Notes: generated from the sequence alone by a model not told the origin. DNA of 35,644 bases from HGM05232 sp036661515 (GCA_036661515.1 JAVWYO010000008.1:1-35644), one strand, 5' to 3'. Positions 24,572 to 32,732 are shown, counted from the first letter of the stretch. Translations and numbers: made by a program.

Positions 24572-25090
24572 ATGGCAAAAAGAAATAACAGAGTAAAAAC
24601 GACTAACGATATAGAACTTAAAGACCGCTTGGTTGCTATAAACCGCGTTACTAAAGTCACTAAAGGTGGTCGTACTTTCACTTTCTCAGCTATAGTCGTT
24701 GTAGGTAACGAAGACGGAATCGTAGGCTGGGGATTAGGTAAAGCTAATGAAGTCACAGCAGCAATTGCTAAAGGCGTTGAAGCTGCTAAAAAGAACTTGA
24801 TTAAAGTCCCTGTTCATAAAGGAACTATTCCTCATGAACAAGTTGCTAAGTTCAGTGGATCTCAAGTGATATTGAAGCCTGCATCTCACGGTACTGGTGT
24901 TAAAGCTGGTGGTGCTATGCGTGCAGTACTTGAAAGCGTTGGTATTACCGACGTTCTTGCTAAGTCTAAGGGCTCTTCTAACCCTCATAACTTAGTAAAA
25001 GCAACAATTCTTGCTTTAGACGAAATGAGAAGCCCTATGACGGTAGCTCAAAATCGCGGTATCTCATTGGACAAAGTGTTTAACGGTTAA
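24572..25090 (+). CDS. rpsE: 30S ribosomal protein S5
   Basis: 172-residue uS5 at the mRNA entry site. VTKVTKGGRTFTFSAIVVVG covers the loop often altered by spectinomycin-resistance mutations and looks ordinary. GIVGWGLGKANEVTAAIAKG and SKGSSNPHNLVKAT are conserved. Confidence 0.97.
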   Translation: MAKRNNRVKTTNDIELKDRLVAINRVTKVTKGGRTFTFSAIVVVGNEDGIVGWGLGKANEVTAAIAKGVEAAKKNLIKVPVHKGTIPHEQVAKFSGSQVILKPASHGTGVKAGGAMRAVLESVGITDVLAKSKGSSNPHNLVKATILALDEMRSPMTVAQNRGISLDKVFNG

Positions 25091-25102
25091 TTTTGTTACA
25101 TT

Positions 25103-25282
25103 ATGGCAACTATTAAGATTAAACAAACAAAAAGCAGAATCAATTGCCCTGCTATACAAAAAAGAACCCTTGACGCTCTTGGGTTGAGAAAAATGAATCA
25201 AGTTGTGGAGAAGGAAGCTACTCCTCAAATCTTGGGAATGGTTAACAAAGTTCGTCACCTTGTAGAAGTTGCGAACGCTTAA
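25103..25282 (+). CDS. rpmD: 50S ribosomal protein L30
   Basis: 59-residue uL30, read directly from the sequence between rpsE and rplO. It begins MATIKIKQTKSRINCPAIQK and continues with LGLRKMNQVVEKE and GMVNKVRHLVEV. Normal length and position in the spc block; 12 bp after rpsE and 14 bp before rplO. Confidence 0.96.
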   Translation: MATIKIKQTKSRINCPAIQKRTLDALGLRKMNQVVEKEATPQILGMVNKVRHLVEVANA

Positions 25283-25296
25283 AATAATATACTAAT

Positions 25297-25743
25297 ATGG
25301 ATTTAAGTAATTTACAACCTGCAGTAGGTTCTACCAAGAGCAATAAAAGAGTCGGACGTGGTTCGGGTTCTGGCATGGGAGGAACTTCTACTCGTGGGCA
25401 CAAAGGGCAAAAATCACGTTCTGGTTATTCAGCCAAGATTGGTTTTGAAGGTGGTCAAATGCCTTTGCAACGTCGCGCCCCAAAATTCGGTTTTAAAAAT
25501 ATTAACCGAGTTGAATATAAAGCCATAAACTTAAATACGCTCCAAGAATTAGCTGAAGCTAAAAGCCTAACTAAAATTGGAATCCAAGATTTACGTGAAG
25601 CTGGATTTATCTCTAACAAACAATTAGTAAAAATCCTTGCAAAAGGTGCTATCACAGCAAAATTAGATGTTGAAGCTAACGCTTTCTCTAAAACAGCTGA
25701 AGAAGCTATTGTTGCAGCAGGTGGATCTATTCAAAAAATTTAA
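25297..25743 (+). CDS. rplO: 50S ribosomal protein L15
   Basis: 148-residue uL15, a late-assembling 23S binder. The Gly-rich N-terminal region reads KRVGRGSGSGMGGTSTRGHK and is followed by FEGGQMPLQRRAPKFGFKN. Ends 4 bp before secY. Confidence 0.97.
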   Translation: MDLSNLQPAVGSTKSNKRVGRGSGSGMGGTSTRGHKGQKSRSGYSAKIGFEGGQMPLQRRAPKFGFKNINRVEYKAINLNTLQELAEAKSLTKIGIQDLREAGFISNKQLVKILAKGAITAKLDVEANAFSKTAEEAIVAAGGSIQKI

Positions 25744-25747
25744 GTAA

Positions 25748-27085
25748 ATGAGATTTATTGAAACCACAAAAAACATTTGGAAAATTGAAGATTTACGGAA
25801 GAGAATCATCATAACCCTCCTATTGGTACTCGTTTACCGATTTGGTTGTTATGTGGTTCTTCCTGGAATCAGTCCAAATGAAATTGATGCTCTTAGGAAC
25901 TTTACAAGTGGCGGTTTAATGCAACTTCTCGATATGTTTTCGGGAGGTGCATTCTCTCAAGCAAGTATTTTTGCCTTAGGTATCATGCCATATATTACTG
26001 CTTCTATCGTTATACAACTTTTGGGTATGGTACTACCATCTTTCCAAAAGATGCAACGAGAAGGAGAAAGTGGCAGAACGAAACTGAACCAATATACTCG
26101 TTATTTGACAGTATTGATACTATTGCTACAAGGTCCTGCTTACTTAGTAAACTTGCAAGTGCAAGTTAGCTCAGCTGGTGGCGTTGCCTCTTTCGGCTTT
26201 TGGACGGTAGCATATCTTACAATAATCTTAGCAGCAGGTAGTATGTTTATCATGTGGCTTGGTGAAAAGATTACTGACCGTGGTGTTGGAAATGGTATTT
26301 CCTTCATCATCTTAGTAGGTATTATAGCTCGACTACCAGGAGCATTTATCCAAGAATTCACTAACCGTCTTACAACGGCTCAAGGTGGTCTTGTAATGTT
26401 CTTAGTCGAAATTATATTACTTTTTGCTGTCATCGCAGGTGCTGTACTTCTTGTACAAGGAACACGTAAAGTGCCCGTACAATATGCAAAACGTATCGTT
26501 GGAAACAAGCAATATGGCGGTGCTCGTCAGTATATCCCTCTAAAGGTAAATGCTGCTGGTGTAATGCCTATCATTTTTGCTCAGGCAATAATGTTTATCC
26601 CTATAACCCTTGCTGGATTTGGTGCAAATCAAGAATCTACTGGATTCTTCCGCGCTTTCTCTGACATACATGGATTTTGGTATAACTTTGTTTACTTCAT
26701 AATGATTGTAGCTTTCACATACTTCTATACAGCTATTACTGTACGACCTACACAAATGGCAGAAGATATGAAACGCAACAATGGCTTTATACCTGGAATT
26801 AAACCCGGAAAGAAAACATCGGAGTATCTCGACTCAATAATGTCAAGAATCACTCTACCAGGTTCAATATTCTTAGGTTTTGTAGCAATTATGCCTGCGT
26901 TTGCTAATGTGTGTGGAGTCAATCAAAACTTTGCACAGTTCTTTGGCGGTACTTCTCTACTAATTTTAGTAGGTGTAGTATTAGACACCTTACAACAAAT
27001 TGAAAGCCACTTAATGATGCGTCATTATGATGGTCTTATGAAGTCAGGTAAAATTAAAGGACGAACTACTGGAAGCGCTTATTAA
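25748..27085 (+). CDS. secY: Protein translocase subunit SecY
   Basis: 445-residue channel of the SecYEG translocon with about ten hydrophobic helices. YRFGCYVVLPGISPNEI follows the first helix, with the plug and TM2b region at SGGAFSQASIFALGIMPYI. Conserved cytosolic segments are RTKLNQYTRYLT and the loop ADDMKRNNGFIPGI-like stretch AEDMKRNNGFIPGIKPGKKT. The end GLMKSGKIKGRTTGSAY is basic. It works with FtsY, also in this window, in co-translational insertion. Confidence 0.97.
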   Translation: MRFIETTKNIWKIEDLRKRIIITLLLVLVYRFGCYVVLPGISPNEIDALRNFTSGGLMQLLDMFSGGAFSQASIFALGIMPYITASIVIQLLGMVLPSFQKMQREGESGRTKLNQYTRYLTVLILLLQGPAYLVNLQVQVSSAGGVASFGFWTVAYLTIILAAGSMFIMWLGEKITDRGVGNGISFIILVGIIARLPGAFIQEFTNRLTTAQGGLVMFLVEIILLFAVIAGAVLLVQGTRKVPVQYAKRIVGNKQYGGARQYIPLKVNAAGVMPIIFAQAIMFIPITLAGFGANQESTGFFRAFSDIHGFWYNFVYFIMIVAFTYFYTAITVRPTQMAEDMKRNNGFIPGIKPGKKTSEYLDSIMSRITLPGSIFLGFVAIMPAFANVCGVNQNFAQFFGGTSLLILVGVVLDTLQQIESHLMMRHYDGLMKSGKIKGRTTGSAY

Positions 27086-27105
27086 AGCGTTAAGGAAATT
27101 AAAGA

Positions 27106-27888
27106 ATGATTTATCTTAAGACTGATGAAGAAATAGAGTTACTGCGAGAAAGTAATCAATTAGTAGGTATGACTCTTGGTGAAATGGCCAAGTGGGTAGC
27201 TCCTGGTATTACAACGCTCAAACTCGACCAAATAGCTGAAGAATTTATTAGAGACCACAATGCGGTACCTGGATTTAAAGGCTATGGAGGATTTCCTTAT
27301 ACACTATGTATTTCTGTAAATGAAGTAATCGTGCACGGCTTTCCTTCAAATTATGCACTTCAAGATGGAGACATCGTTTCTATCGATTGCGGTGCTGTTA
27401 AAAATGGTTTTAATGGAGATTCAGCTTATACTTTTTGTGTAGGTGATGTAGCAGAGGCTACTTTGAATCTTCTTAAAACAACGAAAGAGTCGCTATATGT
27501 GGGAATCGAACATGCAGTAGAAGGGAAAAGAATTGGTGATATAGCTAATTCAATTCAAGAATATTGCGAGCATAGAGGTTACACTGTAGTTAGAGAAATG
27601 TGTGGACATGGTGTAGGCAAAAGATTGCACGAAGACCCCGAAGTTCCTAATTATGGACGACGTGGTACTGGTTCCCTAATTAAAAACGGGATGTGTATAG
27701 CAATTGAGCCAATGATTAATCTTGGAAGCAGAAACATCGTCATCGAGCAAGATGGGTGGACATGCAGAACAAAAGATCGTAAGCCCGCCGCTCATTTTGA
27801 ACACACCATTGCCATTAAAAATGGTAAGGCCGACATCCTTTCGTCATTTAAATTCATTGAAGAAGTCTTAGGCGATAAATCAATTTAA
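27106..27888 (+). CDS. map: Methionine aminopeptidase, type I
   Basis: 260-residue metalloenzyme removing the initiator methionine from nascent proteins. The expected metal and catalytic residues are present: His77 (VIVHGFPS), Asp94 and Asp105 (SIDCGAVKNGFNGDSAYTF), His168 (CGHGVGKRLHEDP), Glu201 (AIEPMIN) and Glu232 (AHFEHTIAI). Placed between secY and infA, 20 bp and 9 bp away. Confidence 0.97.
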   Translation: MIYLKTDEEIELLRESNQLVGMTLGEMAKWVAPGITTLKLDQIAEEFIRDHNAVPGFKGYGGFPYTLCISVNEVIVHGFPSNYALQDGDIVSIDCGAVKNGFNGDSAYTFCVGDVAEATLNLLKTTKESLYVGIEHAVEGKRIGDIANSIQEYCEHRGYTVVREMCGHGVGKRLHEDPEVPNYGRRGTGSLIKNGMCIAIEPMINLGSRNIVIEQDGWTCRTKDRKPAAHFEHTIAIKNGKADILSSFKFIEEVLGDKSI

Positions 27889-27897
27889 TTACAATAT

Positions 27898-28116
27898 ATG
27901 GCAAAACAAACCGCAATAGAGCAAGATGGAGTTATAATAGAGGCATTATCAAATGCTATGTTCCGAGTAGAATTGGAAAATGGACATGAGATAACAGCGC
28001 ACATTTCAGGCAAAATGAGAATGCACTACATAAAAATTTTGCCAGGAGATAAAGTGAAAGTTGAAATGTCACCTTATGACTTATCAAAAGGAAGAATTGC
28101 TTTTCGATACAAATAA
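27898..28116 (+). CDS. infA: Translation initiation factor IF-1
   Basis: 72-residue OB-fold factor that occupies the 30S A site during initiation. VIIEALSNAMFRVELENGHE, AHISGKMRMHYIKILPGDKV and SPYDLSKGRIAFRYK match the family along the whole length. 12 bp before rpmJ. Confidence 0.98.
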   Translation: MAKQTAIEQDGVIIEALSNAMFRVELENGHEITAHISGKMRMHYIKILPGDKVKVEMSPYDLSKGRIAFRYK

Positions 28117-28128
28117 AAAACTAAAGAT

Positions 28129-28245
28129 ATGAAAGTAAGAGCCTCAGTTAAAAAGCGCACCCCTGATAGCAAGATCGTAAGACGCAAAGGTCGCTTATAT
28201 GTAATCAACAAGAAAAACCCTAAGTATAAACAACGTCAAGGATAA
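28129..28245 (+). CDS. rpmJ: 50S ribosomal protein L36, zinc-free form
   Basis: 38-residue bL36, read directly from the sequence. MKVRASVKKRTPDSKIVRRK starts it and KKNPKYKQRQG ends it. The classical protein binds zinc with three Cys and one His; here there is no cysteine or histidine at all, so this is the C-minus type. Follows infA in the standard order. Confidence 0.96.
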   Translation: MKVRASVKKRTPDSKIVRRKGRLYVINKKNPKYKQRQG

Positions 28246-28251
28246 TTTTAT

Positions 28252-28259
28252 TATCTTTG
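28252..28259 (+). promoter_or_regulatory. Possible internal promoter (-7 box) before rpsM
   Basis: TATCTTTG followed by CG, in the 34-bp gap between rpmJ and rpsM, 20 bp before the rpsM ATG. It matches TAnnTTTG, but no TTTG lies at 19-21 bp. It would give extra transcription of rpsM-rpsK-rpsD-rpoA-rplQ. Confidence 0.4.
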
Positions 28260-28279
28260 CGAAAAATTTATTGTAGAAT

Positions 28280-28660
28280 ATGGCAGTAAGAATAGTTGGG
28301 GTAGATTTGCCCCAAAACAAAAGAGGTGTTATAGCCTTAACTTACATCTATGGTATAGGTCGTAGCGCTGCTAACACCATTTTGGAAAAGGCTGGCGTTG
28401 ACAATGATACTAAAGTTAAGGATTGGTCTGACGATCAAGCCGCTAAAGTACGTGAAGTAATTGGTGACAACTTCAAAGTCGAAGGTGATCTTCGTAGCGA
28501 AGTGCAAACTAATATCAAACGTCTTATGGACATCGGTTGCTACCGTGGCATACGTCATCGTAACAGTCTTCCAGTTAGAGGTCAAAGCACAAAAAATAAC
28601 GCTCGCACCCGCAAGGGACGCAAGAAAACAGTTGCTAACAAAAAGAAAGCTACTAAATAA
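28280..28660 (+). CDS. rpsM: 30S ribosomal protein S13
   Basis: 126-residue uS13, contacting P-site tRNA and bridging to the 50S. MAVRIVGVDLPQNKRGVIAL, TYIYGIGRSAANTILEKAG and YRGIRHRNSLPVRGQSTKNN are conserved. First gene of the alpha block. Confidence 0.97.
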   Translation: MAVRIVGVDLPQNKRGVIALTYIYGIGRSAANTILEKAGVDNDTKVKDWSDDQAAKVREVIGDNFKVEGDLRSEVQTNIKRLMDIGCYRGIRHRNSLPVRGQSTKNNARTRKGRKKTVANKKKATK

Positions 28661-28669
28661 TATCAAAGT

Positions 28670-29059
28670 ATGGCAAAAAAGACAGTCGCAGCAAAGAAGA
28701 GAAATGTTAAAGTTGACGCAACAGGTCAACTTCATGTACATTCTTCTTTCAATAACATTATTGTGTGCCTTGCAAACAGTGAAGGTCAAGTTATTTCTTG
28801 GTCAAGCGCAGGCAAAATGGGCTTTAGAGGATCTAAGAAAAACACTCCTTATGCAGCACAAATGGCAGCACAAGATTGTGCTAAAGTAGCATTCGACCTC
28901 GGACTTCGTAAAGTGAAAGCTTATGTTAAAGGTCCTGGTAACGGTCGTGAATCAGCTATCCGTACAATTCACGGAGCTGGTATCGAAGTTACCGAGATAG
29001 TTGACGTTACTCCACTACCACACAATGGTTGTCGTCCTCCTAAAAGAAGAAGAGTTTAA
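28670..29059 (+). CDS. rpsK: 30S ribosomal protein S11
   Basis: 129-residue uS11 of the platform. HVHSSFNNIIVCLANSEGQV, GSKKNTPYAAQMAAQDCAK and the C-terminal VDVTPLPHNGCRPPKRRRV are diagnostic. Unusually for this cluster, 138 bp of structured non-coding sequence follow before rpsD. Confidence 0.98.
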   Translation: MAKKTVAAKKRNVKVDATGQLHVHSSFNNIIVCLANSEGQVISWSSAGKMGFRGSKKNTPYAAQMAAQDCAKVAFDLGLRKVKAYVKGPGNGRESAIRTIHGAGIEVTEIVDVTPLPHNGCRPPKRRRV

Positions 29060-29151
29060 GAGATTTTCTCTTATTCCATTTCTAAATTAAATCACATGGA
29101 ATCTTTTAATGTGAATAGATTGCATTTTCAGCCTCTCTGCGATCGCGGCTG
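29057..29151 (+). promoter_or_regulatory. Structured rpsK-rpsD intergenic region, candidate S4 leader
   Basis: Three inverted repeats occur in a row: TAAGAGA/TCTCTTA (29057-29073, 3-nt loop, starting on the rpsK stop), TCACAT/ATGTGA (29092-29097 with 29109-29114), and CAGCC/GGCTG (29129-29133 with 29147-29151), whose loop contains the palindrome GCGATCGC. No TAnnTTTG promoter or T-tract is seen. S4 autoregulates the alpha operon in E. coli and rpsD in Bacillus through structured leaders, so an S4 target is plausible. Confidence 0.45.
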
Positions 29152-29197
29152 CACTAAGAAGATTCATATAATCTTTAATTATCAAAAGAATTAAAAA

Positions 29198-29803
29198 ATG
29201 GCAAGATATACCGGTCCTAAAACTCGAATTGCTCGTAAGTTTGGCGAAGCTATTTTCGGAGATGATAAAGTCCTTGCAAAAAAGAATTATCCTCCCGGAC
29301 AGCACGGTGCTAACAAAAGAAGAAAAACTTCTGAGTATGGCACACAGTTGCGCGAAAAGCAAAAGGCTAAATACACTTATGGAGTATTAGAAAAGCAATT
29401 CCGCAATTTATTTGAAAAAGCATCACGTATGAAGGGTATCAAAGGTGAAATCCTTCTTCAATTGCTTGAAGTTCGTCTTGATAATGTAGTTTATCGTTTA
29501 GGTATTGCTCCTACTCGTGCTGCTGCTCGTCAATTAGTACTTCATCGTCACATAACAGTTAACGGCGCAATTGTTAATATTGCTTCTTATTCTGTTAAGC
29601 CTGGCGAGATTATTGCCGTTCGTGAAAAGTCTAAATCACTCGAAGTAGTGGCTGACGCTTTAGCTGGCTTTAATCACAGCAAGTATCCTTGGATTGAATG
29701 GGACGAAAGCATTAAAGGTGGTAAATTATTACACCTCCCTCAAAGAGAAGATATTCCTGAGAACATCAAGGAACAATTGATTGTAGAGTTGTATTCTAAA
29801 TAA
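29198..29803 (+). CDS. rpsD: 30S ribosomal protein S4, zinc-free form
   Basis: 201-residue uS4, a primary 16S 5'-domain binder. MARYTGPKTRIARKFGEAIF opens it, YPPGQHGANKRRKTSEYG follows, and the S4 RNA-binding domain is around RLDNVVYRLGIAPTRAAARQ and VLHRHITVNG. The N-terminal zinc-binding cysteines of some S4 proteins are absent. Confidence 0.97.
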   Translation: MARYTGPKTRIARKFGEAIFGDDKVLAKKNYPPGQHGANKRRKTSEYGTQLREKQKAKYTYGVLEKQFRNLFEKASRMKGIKGEILLQLLEVRLDNVVYRLGIAPTRAAARQLVLHRHITVNGAIVNIASYSVKPGEIIAVREKSKSLEVVADALAGFNHSKYPWIEWDESIKGGKLLHLPQREDIPENIKEQLIVELYSK

Positions 29804-29819
29804 TAAATAATTTCGATCC

Positions 29820-30812
29820 ATGGCTATATTAGCATTTCAAAAACCCGACAAAGTATTAATGTTGGAAGCCGATAACTCCTTTGGGAAATTTGAATTTCGC
29901 CCACTTGAGCCCGGTTATGGAGTAACCGTGGGAAATGCCTTGCGTAGAATTTTGCTCTCTTCTCTTGAAGGTTTTGCAATTTCTTCTATTCGCATTGATG
30001 GCGTTAAACACGAATTTTCTACTATCACTGGTGTCAAAGAAGATGTCACAAATATTATACTTAATCTTAAAAAAGTAAGATTAAAGCAAGTTGTTGAAGA
30101 CACTGAATTTGAAAAGGCTACCGCTAAAATATCGGGACAAGATGTGTTCAGAGCCAGTGACTTAGGCAAAGTATTGACAGGGTTTGAAATACTTAACCCT
30201 GACTTAGTCATTTGTCATTTGGATCCTAACACGAGCTTTCAAATCGATTTTACTATTAATAAAGGACGTGGGTATGTGGTTTCTGATGAAAACATAAACC
30301 CTAATGATCCAATTGACGTTATTGCAATTGACTCAATATACACACCTATTATTAATGTTAAATACTTTGTGGAATCATATCGTGTTGAACAGAAGACTGA
30401 CTACGAAAAACTTGTTCTCGAAATAACAACCGACGGCTCAATCCTTCCTAAAGACGCTCTTAAAGAAGCTGCTAAAATACTTATTCACCACTTCATGCTT
30501 TTCTCTGATGAGAAAATAGCCCTCGAATCTAACGAAAGCGAAGGTAATGAAGAATTTGATGAAGAGGTACTTCACATGCGCCAATTACTCAAGTCTAAAC
30601 TTGTGGATATGGACCTTTCTGTGCGTGCACTTAACTGCTTGAAATCGGCTGAGGTCGAAACTCTTGGAGAGCTGGTTGTGTTTAACAAAACCGACTTATT
30701 AAAATTCCGTAACTTTGGTAAGAAGTCACTCACCGAACTCGATGAGCTTTTGGCTAACCTTAATCTTTCGTTCGGAATGGACATCTCTAAATACAAATTA
30801 GATAAAGAGTAA
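29820..30812 (+). CDS. rpoA: RNA polymerase alpha subunit
   Basis: 330 residues. The N-terminal assembly domain (about 1-235) has FRPLEPGYGVTVGNALRRIL and ISSIRIDGVKHEFSTITGVK. An acidic linker (NESEGNEEFDEE) leads to the C-terminal domain with LSVRALNCLKSAEVETLGEL and FRNFGKKSLTELDELL, the two HhH-like elements that bind upstream DNA and regulators. Normal length. Confidence 0.98.
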   Translation: MAILAFQKPDKVLMLEADNSFGKFEFRPLEPGYGVTVGNALRRILLSSLEGFAISSIRIDGVKHEFSTITGVKEDVTNIILNLKKVRLKQVVEDTEFEKATAKISGQDVFRASDLGKVLTGFEILNPDLVICHLDPNTSFQIDFTINKGRGYVVSDENINPNDPIDVIAIDSIYTPIINVKYFVESYRVEQKTDYEKLVLEITTDGSILPKDALKEAAKILIHHFMLFSDEKIALESNESEGNEEFDEEVLHMRQLLKSKLVDMDLSVRALNCLKSAEVETLGELVVFNKTDLLKFRNFGKKSLTELDELLANLNLSFGMDISKYKLDKE

Positions 30813-30820
30813 TTATAACG

Positions 30821-31330
30821 ATGAGACATAATAAAAAATTTAATCATTTAGGACGTAAAAAAGCTCACCGCGACGCTTTACTTGCCAATATGACCATTTC
30901 GCTAATTCTTCACAAGAGAATTTTCACAACGTTGGCTAAGGCTAAAGCCCTAAGAATATATGCTGAACCTATAATCAACCGCGCTAAGGAAGACAATACT
31001 CCTTCTCGCCGTGTAGTTTTCAGCTATCTTCAAAGTAAAGAAGCCGTTACTGAACTTTTCAAGGAAATCGCTCAAAAGATTGCCGATCGTCCTGGTGGAT
31101 ACACTCGTATCCTTAAGACTGGTAATCGCCTTGGCGATAACGCTAAAACTTGCTTCATTGAGCTCGTTGACTACAACGAAAACATGCTCAAAGACACTAC
31201 AGCTAAGAAAGCTACACGCACACGTCGTTCTCGTAAGGGAGCCGTTGCCAATGCTACACCTGCTGCTGTCGTTGAAGAAGCACCTAAGGCTGTTGAAGAG
31301 CCAAAAGCTACTGAAGCTACTGCTGAGTAA
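30821..31330 (+). CDS. rplQ: 50S ribosomal protein L17 with C-terminal tail
   Basis: 169-residue bL17. The core (about 1-125) has MRHNKKFNHLGRKKAHRDAL and ADRPGGYTRILKTGNRLGDN. About 45 further residues are first Lys/Arg-rich (KKATRTRRSRKG), then Ala/Glu/Pro-rich and acidic (VVEEAPKAVEEPKATEATAE). E. coli L17 has 127 residues, so this tail is an extension, probably disordered. Last gene of the cluster, followed by a strong terminator. Confidence 0.96.
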   Translation: MRHNKKFNHLGRKKAHRDALLANMTISLILHKRIFTTLAKAKALRIYAEPIINRAKEDNTPSRRVVFSYLQSKEAVTELFKEIAQKIADRPGGYTRILKTGNRLGDNAKTCFIELVDYNENMLKDTTAKKATRTRRSRKGAVANATPAAVVEEAPKAVEEPKATEATAE

Positions 31331-31349
31331 TTTTAAATTACTTATAAAT

Positions 31350-31385
31350 AAAAAAAGGACATCTTACAAAAGGTGCCCTTTTTTT
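31350..31385 (+). terminator. Intrinsic terminator of the ribosomal operon
   Basis: A 16-nt arm at 31350-31365 (seven A then GGACATCTT) pairs with 31370-31385 (AAGGTGCCC then T7) around a 4-nt loop ACAA, with one A-C mismatch and one T-G wobble. The poly-T tail makes it a classical rho-independent terminator, 19 bp after the rplQ stop. The A-rich left side could let it work in both directions. Confidence 0.88.
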
Positions 31386-31387
31386 GT

Positions 31388-31413
31388 TATATTTGGAGCA
31401 ATATTTTATTGCT
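31388..31413 (+). promoter_or_regulatory. Likely eno promoter box and leader hairpin
   Basis: TATATTTG (31388-31395) matches TAnnTTTG, right after the operon terminator and 47 bp before the eno ATG. Just downstream AGCAATA (31397-31403) and TATTGCT (31407-31413) form a 7-bp stem with a TTT loop near the predicted mRNA 5' end. No good -33 element: that position lies in the terminator. Confidence 0.4.
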
Positions 31414-31442
31414 ATTATAAATACTATAATTAGAATCCAGGT

Positions 31443-32720
31443 ATGAAAATTAAAAAAATTATTGGGCGCGAAATCCTCGATTCACGAGGAAACCCAACTG
31501 TTGAAGTCGATGTTATTTTAGAGTCGGGCATTGTTGCTCGTGCAGCTGTGCCTTCGGGCGCATCAACTGGAGTTAATGAAGCTCTTGAACTTAGAGATTG
31601 TGACGCTACTCGCTATAACGGAAAAGGTGTACTTAAAGCCGTATCTTTTGTAAATGGCGAAATCTCAGATGCTCTTACGGGAATGTGTGTACTCGATCAG
31701 ATAGCTATTGATGAAAAGATGATAGACCTTGATGGGACTGATACAAAATCAAGACTCGGCGCTAATGCAATATTAGGCGTTTCTCTTGCAGTCGCTAAGG
31801 CTGCTGCATTACATCTCCAAATTCCATTATATAAGTATATCGGTGGTTGTGATTCTTATACATTGCCAATTCCAATGATGAATATCATTAATGCTGGCGC
31901 TCATTCTGATGCTCCAATTGCTTTTCAAGAGTTTATGATACGTCCTATTGGAGCTAAAACATTTAGTAATGCGCTTAGAACAGGAGCTGAAGTTTTTCAT
32001 GCTTTGAAAAAGCTGCTTCAAAAACGTAATTTGAGTACGGCAGTAGGAGATGAAGGTGGATTTGCTCCAGCTCTTAATGGTACCGAAGATGCGCTAAATA
32101 TAATAATCGATGCGATAAAGGAAGCTGGTTATATTCCTGGCGCTGATGTCACTATTGCTCTCGACTGTGCTGCTTCTGAATTTTATAAAAATGGAGTGTA
32201 TGATTATTCATGGAAACAACCTGATGGTGAGAAGCTAACTTCAGAACAACAGGCTAAATATTTGCAAAAACTAATAGAAAATTATCCTATTGACTCAATA
32301 GAAGATGGAATGAGTGAAGATGATTGGAATGGCTGGGCAATTTTAACGAAACTAATAGGAAATCAATGTCAACTTGTCGGTGATGACTTATTTGTAACAA
32401 ACGTAAAATACTTGGAGAAGGGAATTAAGGAAATATGTGCAAATTCAATTCTTGTAAAAGTCAATCAAATAGGGACGCTTACCGAAACATTACGTGCCGT
32501 TGAGATGGCTCATAGAAATGGCTATTCTGCTATTATTTCTCATCGAAGTGGTGAAACTGAGGACTCTACAATCGCTGATATTGCTGTAGCCACAAATGCT
32601 GGACAAATCAAGACTGGATCTGCAAGCCGTAGCGATCGCATGGCTAAATACAATCAGTTATTGAGAATTGAAGAAGAACTTGGGGCTTCAGCTAAATTTG
32701 GCTATCCCAGAATAAGGTAG
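31443..32720 (+). CDS. eno: Enolase
   Basis: 425-residue glycolytic enzyme interconverting 2-phosphoglycerate and phosphoenolpyruvate; a degradosome partner in some bacteria. Visible residues: Ser39 in the mobile loop (PSGASTG), His154, Glu163 (QEFMIRP), Glu204 (GDEGGFAP), metal ligands Asp241, Glu287 (SIEDGM) and Asp314 (GDDLFVTN), catalytic base Lys339 (LVKVNQIGTLTET), and SHRSGETEDSTIADIAVA. The loop usually written NGGxH reads NAGAH (150-154). Slightly shorter at the C-terminus than E. coli enolase. Separated from rplQ by a terminator, so probably its own unit. Confidence 0.96.
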   Translation: MKIKKIIGREILDSRGNPTVEVDVILESGIVARAAVPSGASTGVNEALELRDCDATRYNGKGVLKAVSFVNGEISDALTGMCVLDQIAIDEKMIDLDGTDTKSRLGANAILGVSLAVAKAAALHLQIPLYKYIGGCDSYTLPIPMMNIINAGAHSDAPIAFQEFMIRPIGAKTFSNALRTGAEVFHALKKLLQKRNLSTAVGDEGGFAPALNGTEDALNIIIDAIKEAGYIPGADVTIALDCAASEFYKNGVYDYSWKQPDGEKLTSEQQAKYLQKLIENYPIDSIEDGMSEDDWNGWAILTKLIGNQCQLVGDDLFVTNVKYLEKGIKEICANSILVKVNQIGTLTETLRAVEMAHRNGYSAIISHRSGETEDSTIADIAVATNAGQIKTGSASRSDRMAKYNQLLRIEEELGASAKFGYPRIR

Positions 32721-32732
32721 TATTAAACACAT

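Noticed and set aside
28337..28789. 150-codon minus-strand and 142-codon plus-strand open frames over rpsM and rpsK
   Set aside because: Both overlap two conserved ribosomal genes in other frames and show no family features.
29139..29146. GCGATCGC palindrome as a possible repeat or methylation landmark
   Set aside because: Only a single copy was noticed in a non-coding region, so it is better explained as part of the rpsD leader fold.
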